A program made the translations under genes and the position numbers. Below are positions 33,300 through 40,819 of a stretch of 64,000 nt of DNA, one piece after another. The stretch comes from Tabrizicola soli (GTDB lineage Bacteria > Pseudomonadota > Alphaproteobacteria > Rhodobacterales > Rhodobacteraceae). The stretch is taken from contig NZ_JAEACP010000006.1 in assembly GCF_015999335.1 (NCBI RefSeq), positions 1-64,000 of the forward strand, read 5' to 3'. Positions within the stretch are counted from its first letter, which is position 1. Every line of letters begins with the position of its first letter. The notes below the pieces were generated by a model, which saw nothing but the letters and a program-made list of their open reading frames with translations, had not been told where the DNA came from and made no database searches.

Positions 33300-33680
33300 A
33301 TGTCCTCACGCGAACACCTGCCCCTGGTCTATTCCTGCTCCGGCTGCTCGAGCGCGGCGCAGATGGCGAACCATCTCGCCATCGCGCTGGACCGGCGCGG
33401 CCTGGCCGAGATGTCCTGCATCGCCGGTGTCGGCGGCGACGTGCCGAAACTGGTGCGCCTGGCCAAGTCCGGCCGCCGCATCATCGGCATCGACGGCTGC
33501 GCGCTGGCCTGCGTGCGCAACTGCCTGGCCCGGCACGGCGTCCAGCCCGACGACTACCACCTGCTGTCCGACCACGGCGTGCGCAAGCGTTACCAGTCCG
33601 ATTTCGACACCGCCGAGGCCGAGCGCGTCCTCTCCGAAATGGCCGCCGCGCTGCAACCCGCGCCCGCCGCCGCAAGCTGA
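33300..33680 (+). CDS. DGC-domain putative zinc-binding protein
   Basis: A 126-residue cytoplasmic protein of the DGC family. It has SCSGCSSAAQMANHLA (about 11-26), EMSCIAGVGGDVPKLV (about 37-52) and the name-giving IDGCALACVRNC (about 62-73), giving a set of cysteines suited to zinc or another metal. The start at 33300 has CCGAGGG with 6 bases spacing; an ATG two codons earlier abuts that sequence. It follows apbE by 82 bases on the same strand. Its function is unknown; the family often accompanies redox and anaerobic gene sets. Confidence 0.87.
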   Translation: MSSREHLPLVYSCSGCSSAAQMANHLAIALDRRGLAEMSCIAGVGGDVPKLVRLAKSGRRIIGIDGCALACVRNCLARHGVQPDDYHLLSDHGVRKRYQSDFDTAEAERVLSEMAAALQPAPAAAS

Positions 33681-34028
33681 CCGCGCCCTCGCATCGCGCC
33701 GCCTCCTGCGCCATATCCGGCGCTTCCCGCGCCTCCGGCGCGGCAGGACTGGGTCGGGGGCAGGAATGCGGGCTGAAACCGGAATGGGGAAGGATCAGGT
33801 CGCATCGCCTGTCCGTGGCGCCATGATGGACTGTGTGTTGACGGACACCGTGTGCAGCGGGTGTTCATGATTTGATGCAATGTCTCGCGCTCCTCAGCCC
33901 ACCGTCGGCTCCCGGACCAGGACGAGCCGAACCACTCGGAGATCGGCTCCGCTTCTCGGTCAATTTTGGATCGCTACTTGGGCAAGCGGGGATGGATTTG
34001 CCACTGCCTTTGGTCTAGTTTCCGATCC
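33681..34028. other. 348-base gap without a recognisable gene
   Basis: It contains no convincing reading frame, terminator or RNA. The 3' end must carry the promoter of the SDR gene at 34029, but no consensus pair is clear. A TTTTGGATCG stretch near 33966-33975 resembles half of operator O1, but the other half does not match. Confidence 0.5.
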
Positions 34029-34793
34029 ATGAAGCGGCTGGAACGCAAGAATGTCCTGATCACTGGCGGGGCCAAGGGGGCCGGCGCGGCCAGTGTGCGG
34101 CTCTTCGCGCAGGAAGGCGCGCGGATCATGATCGCCGACCGCGACGGCGAGGCGGCGCGGCAGCTGGCCGAGGAACTGGTCGAGGCCGGGCACGAGGTCG
34201 ATTGGGTCCATGCCGATGTCTCGCTGGTCGAGGGCGCCCGCAGCGCCTTTCAGGCCGCGAGCGACCGGCTGGGCCGGATCGACGTGCTGTTCAACCATGC
34301 GGGCATCATCCTGGTGAAACCCTTCCTCGACTGCACGCTCGAGGAATGGGACGAGCTGATGGACAACAACGCCAAGTCGGCCTTCCTGATGACCCGCCTC
34401 GTGCTGCCGCAGATGCTGGAACGCGGCAAGGGCACCCTGGTCTTCACCTCCACCACCGGGGTGCGGGCGGCGACGCATCTCGAGGCGCTTTACTGTGCGT
34501 CCAAGGCGGCGATGCATCAGCTGGCCCGGGCGCTGGCGGTGGAATACCGCGACCAGGGCATCCGCTGCAACCTGATCTGCCCCAGCTTCGTGCGCACCCG
34601 GCATGGCGAGCACGAGATCGCGCAACTGCGCAGCTATGGGGTGCTGGCCTCGGAAAGCGATGTGAACGTGATGCAGGGCCGGATCTGCGAACCCGAGGAA
34701 GTGGCCGAGGTGGCGCTGTTCCTGGCCTCCGACGCGTCAAGCTTCGTCAACGGGGCCGAGATCTTCGTCGACAACACCTTCACGGCGGTCTAG
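34029..34793 (+). CDS. Short-chain dehydrogenase/reductase (paralogue A)
   Basis: A 254-residue SDR with cofactor motif TGGAKGAGAASVRLFA, NHAGIILVKPF near residue 90, catalytic Ser in TSTTGV and YCASK. It shares unusual stretches with the SDR at 35591 (HAGxIxVKP, IEYRDQGIR/VEYRDQGIR, QGRxCEPEEVA), so the two are paralogues. It probably oxidises one alcohol or one stereoisomer of the substrate imported by the betaine-type transporter. The start at 34029 fits the conserved N-terminus. The GntR regulator begins 3 bases after its stop. Confidence 0.92.
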   Translation: MKRLERKNVLITGGAKGAGAASVRLFAQEGARIMIADRDGEAARQLAEELVEAGHEVDWVHADVSLVEGARSAFQAASDRLGRIDVLFNHAGIILVKPFLDCTLEEWDELMDNNAKSAFLMTRLVLPQMLERGKGTLVFTSTTGVRAATHLEALYCASKAAMHQLARALAVEYRDQGIRCNLICPSFVRTRHGEHEIAQLRSYGVLASESDVNVMQGRICEPEEVAEVALFLASDASSFVNGAEIFVDNTFTAV

Positions 34794-34796
34794 GCC

Positions 34797-35501
34797 GTGC
34801 TCTGGGGCCTGCGTCCGCTTGAACCCAAGGCCGCGCACGGCCTTGCCGTGGACCTGCTGCAACGCCAGATCCATTCCGGCCTGCTCTTGCCGGACGAACG
34901 CCTGCCCGCCGAACGCCAGCTGTCCGACCAGTTCGGCATCAGCCGCGTCACCCTGCGCGAGGCGCTGCGGGTGCTGGAGACGAACCGCTACATCTCTGTG
35001 CGTCGCGGGGCGCAGGGCGGGGCCTTCGTCTCGGATGCCGACCGGCTGGGCCAGATGGCGCGGCGGCGCATCGCGCGCGCGCCCGCGGCCTCGATGCGGG
35101 TGGTGGAATATCTGGTGGTGAACCAGAGCGCCGCCGCCCGCTTTGCCGCCCTGCGCCGCGGCCCGGCCGACCTGAAGAAGATGCGCGAGGCGCTGGCCCT
35201 GATGCGCGATGCGCCCGATGCCGCCCGCCGCAAGCAGGCCGAGACGCTGTTCCTGCTGGCCGTGGCCGATAGCGCGCAGAATCCGCTGCTGTCGCGCGGG
35301 GTAGAGGACGCCATTGCCGAACTGTTCCTGCCCTTCGAGACCGCACCCGAGGACGGGTCGGTCACGGCTGCCCTTGCCGCCTACCAGGCCCTGCTGGCGG
35401 CGCTGGAGGCCGAAAGCCCCGGAGATGCCGACCGGGCGATGGAGATGGTGAACGCCCGGTTCTGGGGCGCCATCCGCCAGATCACCCGTTCCGCCGCCTG
35501 A
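34797..35501 (+). CDS. FadR-type GntR-family regulator
   Basis: A 234-residue regulator starting with GTG. The N-terminal winged helix (about 10-75) reads LLPDERLPAERQLSDQFGISRVTLREALRVLE, and an all-helical effector domain follows. It lies between the two paralogous SDR genes. The inverted repeat TGGTATG/CATACCA at 35553-35571, upstream of the next gene, has the TGGT...ACCA form of FadR-subfamily operators and is the likely target. The exact start is uncertain because there is little ribosome-site signal. Confidence 0.88.
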   Translation: MLWGLRPLEPKAAHGLAVDLLQRQIHSGLLLPDERLPAERQLSDQFGISRVTLREALRVLETNRYISVRRGAQGGAFVSDADRLGQMARRRIARAPAASMRVVEYLVVNQSAAARFAALRRGPADLKKMREALALMRDAPDAARRKQAETLFLLAVADSAQNPLLSRGVEDAIAELFLPFETAPEDGSVTAALAAYQALLAALEAESPGDADRAMEMVNARFWGAIRQITRSAA

Positions 35502-35528
35502 AACGCCATTCCCCCGCACGGAAATGCC

Positions 35529-35534
35529 TTGACA
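35529..35534 (+). promoter_or_regulatory. Putative -35 box of the SDR-B/betaine-transport operon
   Basis: A consensus TTGACA lies 57 bases before the ATG of SDR-B. The -10 box is not clear: TTGGTA falls at 17 bases spacing and TATGAA at 21 bases. The region overlaps the operator. Confidence 0.5.
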
Positions 35535-35552
35535 GACTCGGTCTCGCCCTAT

Positions 35553-35571
35553 TGGTATGAAGGACATACCA
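35553..35571 (+). promoter_or_regulatory. GntR-type operator TGGTATG-N5-CATACCA
   Basis: A perfect 7-bp inverted repeat with a 5-base spacer lies 20 bases upstream of the SDR-B start. A second copy of ACCAAT follows at 35577-35582, extending the symmetry with ATTGGT at 35551. The TGGT/ACCA core is typical of FadR/PdhR/LldR operators, and the FadR-type gene ends 52 bases upstream. Confidence 0.68.
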
Positions 35572-35590
35572 TTAAACCAATGGGGCCGGA

Positions 35591-36397
35591 ATGAACATTG
35601 ATGCCAAAGCCCTGACCCGGGCACCGCTGGCGGGACGGCTGGACGGACGCACCGCGATCATCACCGGGGGCGCGAACGGCATGGGCCTCGCCGCCGTGCG
35701 CATGTTCGCCGAGGCGGGCGCCAAGGTCGCCATCCTCGACATCGCCGCCACGGCGGGGCGGGCCGCCGAGGCGGAGCTGACCGCCCAGGGCCACAAGGTC
35801 ATGTTCATCGAGACCGACGTCACCCGCTCCGAGGCCGTGCGCGCCGCGCTGGCGCAGGTCAACGCCAAATGGGGGCCGGTGGACACGCTCTTCAGCCATG
35901 CCGGCACCATCATCGTGAAGCCGCTGCATGACTCCACCGACGAGGACTACGACCGGCTGATGGCGATCAACGTCCGGTCCTCCTTCATCGTCTGCCGCGA
36001 GGTGGTGGCCCAGATGCGCCAGAACGGCGGCGGCTCCATCGTCATCACCTCCTCCATCGGCGGCGAGAAGGGCTTCGCGCTGGAAAGCATCTACTGCATG
36101 TCGAAGGGCGCGGTGCTGCAACTCGCGCGCTCCATCGCCATCGAATACCGCGACCAGGGCATCCGCGCCAACGCGGTCTGCCCGGCCTTCGTCAAGACCG
36201 CCCACGGCCTGCGCGAGATCGAGGAACTCGACGGGCTGGGGCAGAACTGGAACGAGGCCGACCTGCACGCCGTGCAGGGCCGGCTGTGCGAGCCGGAAGA
36301 GGTGGCCGCCGCCGCGCTGTGGCTGGCCTCGGACGAGGCGAGCTTCGTCAACGGAACCGCGCTTTACGTCGACAACGGCTGGTATGCCAAGGGCTGA
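35591..36397 (+). CDS. Short-chain dehydrogenase/reductase (paralogue B)
   Basis: A 268-residue SDR with motif TGGANGMGLAAVRMFA, SHAGTIIVKPL, TSSIGG and YCMSK. It is a paralogue of the SDR at 34029 and about 14 residues longer at the N-terminus (MNIDAKALTRAPLAGRL). It begins a likely operon with the betaine-type importer: the binding-protein gene follows after 35 bases. Two related dehydrogenases around one importer suggest separate enzymes for two stereoisomers or for two successive oxidations. Confidence 0.92.
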   Translation: MNIDAKALTRAPLAGRLDGRTAIITGGANGMGLAAVRMFAEAGAKVAILDIAATAGRAAEAELTAQGHKVMFIETDVTRSEAVRAALAQVNAKWGPVDTLFSHAGTIIVKPLHDSTDEDYDRLMAINVRSSFIVCREVVAQMRQNGGGSIVITSSIGGEKGFALESIYCMSKGAVLQLARSIAIEYRDQGIRANAVCPAFVKTAHGLREIEELDGLGQNWNEADLHAVQGRLCEPEEVAAAALWLASDEASFVNGTALYVDNGWYAKG

Positions 36398-36432
36398 GGC
36401 CCCGGGCGCCAGAAACAAGAGGGAGGAAGACC

Positions 36433-37386
36433 ATGAAGACCATTCTCGCCACGGCCGCGGCCGCCGGTGTCGCGCTGAGCGCCCCGGCCATGGCCTTCGA
36501 GCCGGAATCGGACCAGACCATCAAGCTGATGCAGGCCGACTGGACCTCGATGCTGGTCAATACCGAGATTCTGAACATCATCCTGTCGACCTACGGCTAT
36601 GACGTCGAGAAGGTTATCGCCGACGACAGCGCCCGCTATCCGGGGTTCGAGACCGGCGACCTGACCATGGCGGTCGAGACCTGGCAGACCACGCAGGACA
36701 AGGCCTTCAACGCCTCGGTCGGCACCGGCAAGGTGCTGGACATGGGCGAGCTTGGCCCCCATGCCCGCGAGGACTGGTGGTATCCGGCCTATATGGCCGA
36801 CCTCTGCCCCGGCCTGCCGAACTGGGAGGCACTGAAATCCTGCGCCGAGGCCTTCTCCGCCCCCGAGACCGCGCCGAAGGGCCGCTATCTGGGCGCGCCG
36901 GTCAGCTGGGGCGGCTTCGACGAGGAGCGGATCGAGGCGCTGGACCTGCCGTTCGAGGTGGTCCATGCTGGCACCGACGCCGCGATGTTCGCCGAACTGC
37001 AATCGGCCTACGAGCGCAAGGCGCCGATCCTGCTCTGGGTCTACACGCCGCATTGGGCCCCCTCGGTCTTCGAAGGCTCCTTCGTCGAATTCCCGGCCTA
37101 TGAAGAGGCCTGCTACAGCGATCCGGCCTGGGGCCTGAACCCCGACAAGGCCTATGATTGCGGCAAGCCGCAGGGCTGGATCAAGAAGATGGCCTGGGCG
37201 GAGGGCGAGAAGGTCTGGCCCTGCGCCTATGAGATCCTGCGCAACTTCACCATGGACGGGGATGAGGTCGGCAACCTGGTCTACAAGGTCGATGTCGAGG
37301 GCCAGACGGTCGAGGACGTGGCCATGGCCTGGGCGACCGAGAACGAGGCCAGGTGGCGCGAATGGGCGACCTGCGCCGCCAACTGA
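36433..37386 (+). CDS. Glycine-betaine-type ABC substrate-binding protein
   Basis: A 317-residue periplasmic protein of the OpuAC/ProX family. The signal peptide is MKTILATAAAAGVALSAPAMA. Aromatic residues suited to cation-pi binding of a quaternary amine occur in MQADWTSMLV, REDWWYPAYM, GAPVSWGGF, LLWVYTPHWAP and WGLNP. Four or more cysteines (DLCPG, KSCAEA, EACYS, YDCGK, WPCAY) suggest disulfides. The start has GGGAGGAAG ahead. It pairs with the fused permease at 37444 and the ATPase at 39428. Ligand candidates are betaine, carnitine, choline or related compounds. Confidence 0.92.
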   Translation: MKTILATAAAAGVALSAPAMAFEPESDQTIKLMQADWTSMLVNTEILNIILSTYGYDVEKVIADDSARYPGFETGDLTMAVETWQTTQDKAFNASVGTGKVLDMGELGPHAREDWWYPAYMADLCPGLPNWEALKSCAEAFSAPETAPKGRYLGAPVSWGGFDEERIEALDLPFEVVHAGTDAAMFAELQSAYERKAPILLWVYTPHWAPSVFEGSFVEFPAYEEACYSDPAWGLNPDKAYDCGKPQGWIKKMAWAEGEKVWPCAYEILRNFTMDGDEVGNLVYKVDVEGQTVEDVAMAWATENEARWREWATCAAN

Positions 37387-37404
37387 CGCAACCTGGCCGG
37401 GGAG

Positions 37405-37421
37405 GGGCCGGAGTCCGGCCC
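37405..37421 (+). repeat. Hairpin between binding protein and permease genes
   Basis: GGGCCGG and CCGGCCC form a 7-bp stem with loop AGT, 18 bases after the binding-protein stop. It is likely an attenuator or mRNA stabiliser. Confidence 0.6.
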
Positions 37422-37443
37422 TTCCCGCAGCGGAAGGCTGACC

Positions 37444-39435
37444 ATGGCTGATGTTTCCCCCGCCGCCCGGCAGGGCGCGCCCGCCGCCCGCCCCTGGTTC
37501 GGCCTGCTGGTCGCGGCCGGCGTGCTTCTGCTGCTGATCGCCGCGCCACTGCTGCCGGCCGTCTGGCGCGAGGTGCCCGCCGCACTGCGCCTGCCGCTGT
37601 CGGACTGGATCGAGGGCGGCATGAACTGGCTTGCCCGCGATGCCGCCATCGGCGGGCTGGCTTTCTCCGACGTGACCCGGGCGCTGGCCGCCGCCGCGCA
37701 ATGGCCGATCGAGGCCCTGCAGGTGCTGCTGGCCGAGGGCTGGATCCATGGCGCGGGCTTCAACAAGGTGCAACTGGTCCCGCCGCTCAGCTGGCTGGGG
37801 ATCACGCTCGCCACCGCGCTGCTGGCCTGGCGCATCTCGGGGCGCGGGCTGGCGGTCATGACGCTGGTCGCCGGGCTCTATCTGGCGCTCTTCGGCCTCT
37901 GGACCTCGGCGATGACCACGCTGGCCTCAGTGCTGATCTGCGTCGTCGCCGCTTTGGTCCTCGGCTTGGCCATCGGCATCCGCGCCCACCGCTCGCCCGG
38001 CATGGAACCCGCCGTGCGCGCGGTGATGAACGTCATGCAGACGGTGCCGATCTTCTCCTACCTGCTGCCGACGCTCCTTCTCTTCGGCTACGGCCCCAGT
38101 GCGGCGCTGTTCGCCACCGTGGTCTATGCCCTGCCGCCGATGGTCCATGCCACCGTGCTGGCGCTGCGCTCGGTCCCGCCCGAGACGCTGGAACTGGCGC
38201 GGATGACCGGCTGTTCGCGCCGCCAGACGCTGTGGCAGGTGGAACTGCCGGTGGCGCTGCCGCGCCTTGCCATCGGCCTGAACCAGGTGGTGATGATGAC
38301 GCTGAACATGGTCATTATCGCCTCGATGATCGGGGCGGGAGGCTTGGGCTACGACGTGCTGCGCGCGCTGCGCCGGCTGGATTTCGGCGCCGGATTCGAG
38401 GCCGGGATGGGTATCGTCGCCCTGGCCGTGGTGCTGGACCGGCTGACCCAGGCCGCCGCGCGCAACCAGTCCATCGGCCGCCGCCGGCTCTGGAGCCGCC
38501 GCGACAGCCTGATCGCGCTGGCCCTCCTGGCGGTGCCGACCGCGCTCAGCTACCTCCTGCCCGCGCTGGCGGTCTGGCCGAAGGGGTTGAGCCTGACCTC
38601 CGCCCCGTTCTGGAACGCCGCCGTCAGCTTCATCAACCAGAACTTCTTCGACCCGCTGGAGGCGATCCGCACCTTCATGCTGCTGAACGTGATGAACCCG
38701 TTCCGCGATGCGCTGGCGGCGCTGCCCTGGTCTGCCGCTGTCGCGCTTCTGGCGCTGGCCGGGTGGCGGCTCGGCGGCTGGCGCGTCGGCGGAGGGATCG
38801 CCGCCATGGCGATGTTCATCGTGATCACCGGCTACTGGCTGCCGGCGACCGGCTCGGTCTACCTGACGCTGCTCGCGGTCGCGGGTGCGCTGGCGGTGGG
38901 GATGCCCTTCGGCATCTGGGTCAGCGCCCGCCCGCGCTGGCACCAGCCGGTGCAACTGCTGCTCGACACGTTGCAGACCCTGCCGACGCTGGTCTACCTC
39001 TTGCCCGCCGTCATGCTGTTCCGCAACGGCGACTTCTCGGCGCTGATCGCGATCTCCAGCTATGCCGTCGCCCCCGCCATCCGCTATGGCATCGCGGGCA
39101 TGGCCCATGTGCCTTCGGAGCGGGTCGAGGCCGCCGCCATGTCCGGGTGCAGCAAATGGCAGACCTTCGTCCATATCCGCCTGCCCGCCGCGCTGCCGAC
39201 GCTGCTCCTCGGCGTCAACCAGACGGTGATGATGGCGCTGTCGATGCTGGTCATCGCCGCGCTGGTCGGCACCCGCGAACTGGGACAGGAGGTGTTCACC
39301 GCCCTGTCGCAGGGCCTGCCGGGGCCGGGGATCACCGCCGGTCTCTGCGTCGCCTGCATCGCGCTGATCGCCGACGCGCTGTTGAAATCCGGCGCGGCCC
39401 GTGCCGCCAGACATCAGGGAGAGGCCCATGCCTGA
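37444..39435 (+). CDS. Betaine-type ABC permease with two fused permease domains
   Basis: A 663-residue inner-membrane protein carrying two complete ProW-like permease domains. The first (about 140-335) has MNVMQTVPIFSYLLPTLLLF and the EAA-type loop LELARMTGCSRRQTLWQVELP. The second (about 460-650) repeats this as LLLDTLQTLPTLVYLLPAVML and VEAAAMSGCSKWQTFVHIRLP. ProW normally works as a homodimer of single domains, so this fusion makes the dimer in one chain, as in some osmoprotectant transporters. The stop overlaps the ATPase gene by 8 bases. Confidence 0.92.
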   Translation: MADVSPAARQGAPAARPWFGLLVAAGVLLLLIAAPLLPAVWREVPAALRLPLSDWIEGGMNWLARDAAIGGLAFSDVTRALAAAAQWPIEALQVLLAEGWIHGAGFNKVQLVPPLSWLGITLATALLAWRISGRGLAVMTLVAGLYLALFGLWTSAMTTLASVLICVVAALVLGLAIGIRAHRSPGMEPAVRAVMNVMQTVPIFSYLLPTLLLFGYGPSAALFATVVYALPPMVHATVLALRSVPPETLELARMTGCSRRQTLWQVELPVALPRLAIGLNQVVMMTLNMVIIASMIGAGGLGYDVLRALRRLDFGAGFEAGMGIVALAVVLDRLTQAAARNQSIGRRRLWSRRDSLIALALLAVPTALSYLLPALAVWPKGLSLTSAPFWNAAVSFINQNFFDPLEAIRTFMLLNVMNPFRDALAALPWSAAVALLALAGWRLGGWRVGGGIAAMAMFIVITGYWLPATGSVYLTLLAVAGALAVGMPFGIWVSARPRWHQPVQLLLDTLQTLPTLVYLLPAVMLFRNGDFSALIAISSYAVAPAIRYGIAGMAHVPSERVEAAAMSGCSKWQTFVHIRLPAALPTLLLGVNQTVMMALSMLVIAALVGTRELGQEVFTALSQGLPGPGITAGLCVACIALIADALLKSGAARAARHQGEAHA

Positions 39436-40462
39436 CACCCCCGTTTCCCGTCCCGTCGCCATCTCGGCCGAAGGGGTCTGGAAGGTCTTCGGCCCTGACG
39501 CCGCCGGATTCCGCGCCCGCCCCGCAGGCGAACGCAGCCCCGAGGCCATGGCCCGCGACCATCTGATCGGCGCCGTCCGCGACGCCGGGTTCCAGATCGG
39601 CCGGGGCGAGGTCTTCGTCATCATGGGCCTGTCCGGCTCGGGCAAATCCACGCTCCTGCGCTGCCTGACCCGGCTGATCGAACCCTCCGAGGGCCGCATC
39701 CTGTTCGACGGGCAGGACATCCTGACCCTCGGGGAAAAGCCGCTGGCCGAGCTGCGCCGCAAGCGCATGGGCATGGTGTTCCAGCATTTCGCCCTGCTGC
39801 CCAACCGCACCGTGCTGGGCAACATCGCCTTCCCGCTGGAGATGCAGGGCATGGACCGCGACCGTGCCGAGGCCCGCGCCCGCGAACTGGCCGAGGTCGT
39901 GGGCCTCACGGGGCGCGAGCACCGCTTCCCGGCCGAACTCTCGGGCGGCCAGCAGCAGCGCGTCGGCATCGCCCGCTCCCTGACCACCGACCCGGAATTC
40001 TGGTTCCTGGACGAGCCCTTCTCGGCGCTGGATCCGCTGATCCGCGCCGACCTGCAGGCCGAGGTGCAGCGGCTGCAGCAGGAACACACCCGCACCACGA
40101 TCTTCGTCACCCACGACCTGGACGAGGCGATCCGGCTGGCCGACCGGGTGGCGATCATGGAGAACGGCCGGATCGTCCAGATCGGCACCCCCGAGGAACT
40201 GGTCACCCGGCCCGCCACCGACTATGTCCGCCGCTTCGTCGCCAAGGTGCCGCCCGCGCGGGTGATCCGGGTCTCCTCGCTGATGACGCCCGCCGAGGGA
40301 GACATGGCGGGCGAGCCGGTCAGCGCCGACGCCACCATCGCCGAGATCGCGCCCCGGATCGTCGCCCCCGGCGGTCCGCTGCGCGTGCTGGACGGACAGG
40401 GCCGCCCGGTCGGCGCGCTGGACCGGCAGAGCGCGCTGCAAACGCTGGCCTCGGGGATCTGA
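39428..40462 (+). CDS. Glycine-betaine-type ABC transporter ATPase (ProV-like)
   Basis: A 344-residue ATPase. The N-terminus (VWKVFGP) has the ProV-type amphipathic start. Walker A is GLSGSGKST (about 72-80), the signature LSGGQQQRVGIARSL, and Walker B FWFLDEPFSALDPL with THDLDEAI as switch. The C-terminal part after about 280 is shorter than the paired CBS domains of ProV and looks like a partial CBS region (PVSADATIAEIAP; LDGQGRPVGALDR). The start at 39428 overlaps the permease stop. Confidence 0.93.
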   Translation: MPDTPVSRPVAISAEGVWKVFGPDAAGFRARPAGERSPEAMARDHLIGAVRDAGFQIGRGEVFVIMGLSGSGKSTLLRCLTRLIEPSEGRILFDGQDILTLGEKPLAELRRKRMGMVFQHFALLPNRTVLGNIAFPLEMQGMDRDRAEARARELAEVVGLTGREHRFPAELSGGQQQRVGIARSLTTDPEFWFLDEPFSALDPLIRADLQAEVQRLQQEHTRTTIFVTHDLDEAIRLADRVAIMENGRIVQIGTPEELVTRPATDYVRRFVAKVPPARVIRVSSLMTPAEGDMAGEPVSADATIAEIAPRIVAPGGPLRVLDGQGRPVGALDRQSALQTLASGI

Positions 40463-40541
40463 CGCCTCTCGTTGACAATGTCTGCTGTGTGATACCTTTG
40501 TATTCCGGCCGGAAGCGATGTTCGCGACCTCACGTTTCTCA

Positions 40542-40572
40542 GCTAGCTTGGGTCGGGGCACACCCAGCTAGC
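40542..40572 (+). repeat. Stem-loop after the betaine transporter operon
   Basis: GCTAGCTTGGGT and ACCCAGCTAGC pair with a one-base bulge around an 8-base loop. No U-tract follows. It may end the transporter transcript, or mark the edge of the IS remnant beside it. Confidence 0.5.
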
Positions 40573-40594
40573 CTCCGCGATGGGCTGATCTGAC

Positions 40595-40745
40595 GCTGAC
40601 CGGCGCGCTCTGGATGGCGGCATCGCTGTAGTCGGGCCGCCGACCCCGCGCAACCGCCCAAACCATCGCTGGGGCGAACCAGATCGTCAGCGAACCACGG
40701 CGCTTGAGTGCGTTGTCGTACTGGCTCGGTTCCGAGCCATGTAAT
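40595..40745 (-). pseudogene. IS5-family transposase N-terminal remnant
   Basis: On the minus strand a frame reads PSQYDNALKRRGSLTIWF, then APAMVWAVARGRRPDYSDAAIQSA. This is the conserved start of IS5-type transposases (YDNALKxRGSLxxWF ... YSDAAIQ). It breaks off where LTxKxLF should follow, and runs into unrelated sequence. No catalytic residues remain. It fills most of the 357-base gap between the betaine operon and hyuB and marks a past insertion or rearrangement. Confidence 0.78.
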
Positions 40746-40819
40746 CGGCGGGGGGCATTGCGCCAGATCGCGTCGGGGGGCAGTGGGACGGCACAGGTCG
40801 ACCTGCCGCCCCCCCACGA

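Noticed and set aside
33966-33981. TTTTGGATCGCTACTT as a third copy of the LacI-type operator
   Set aside because: Only the left half matches; the right half has three mismatches and no symmetry, and the neighbouring genes belong to another regulator.
39401-39427. Longer start for the ProV-like ATPase
   Set aside because: The conserved N-terminus and the 8-base overlap with the permease stop support 39428.
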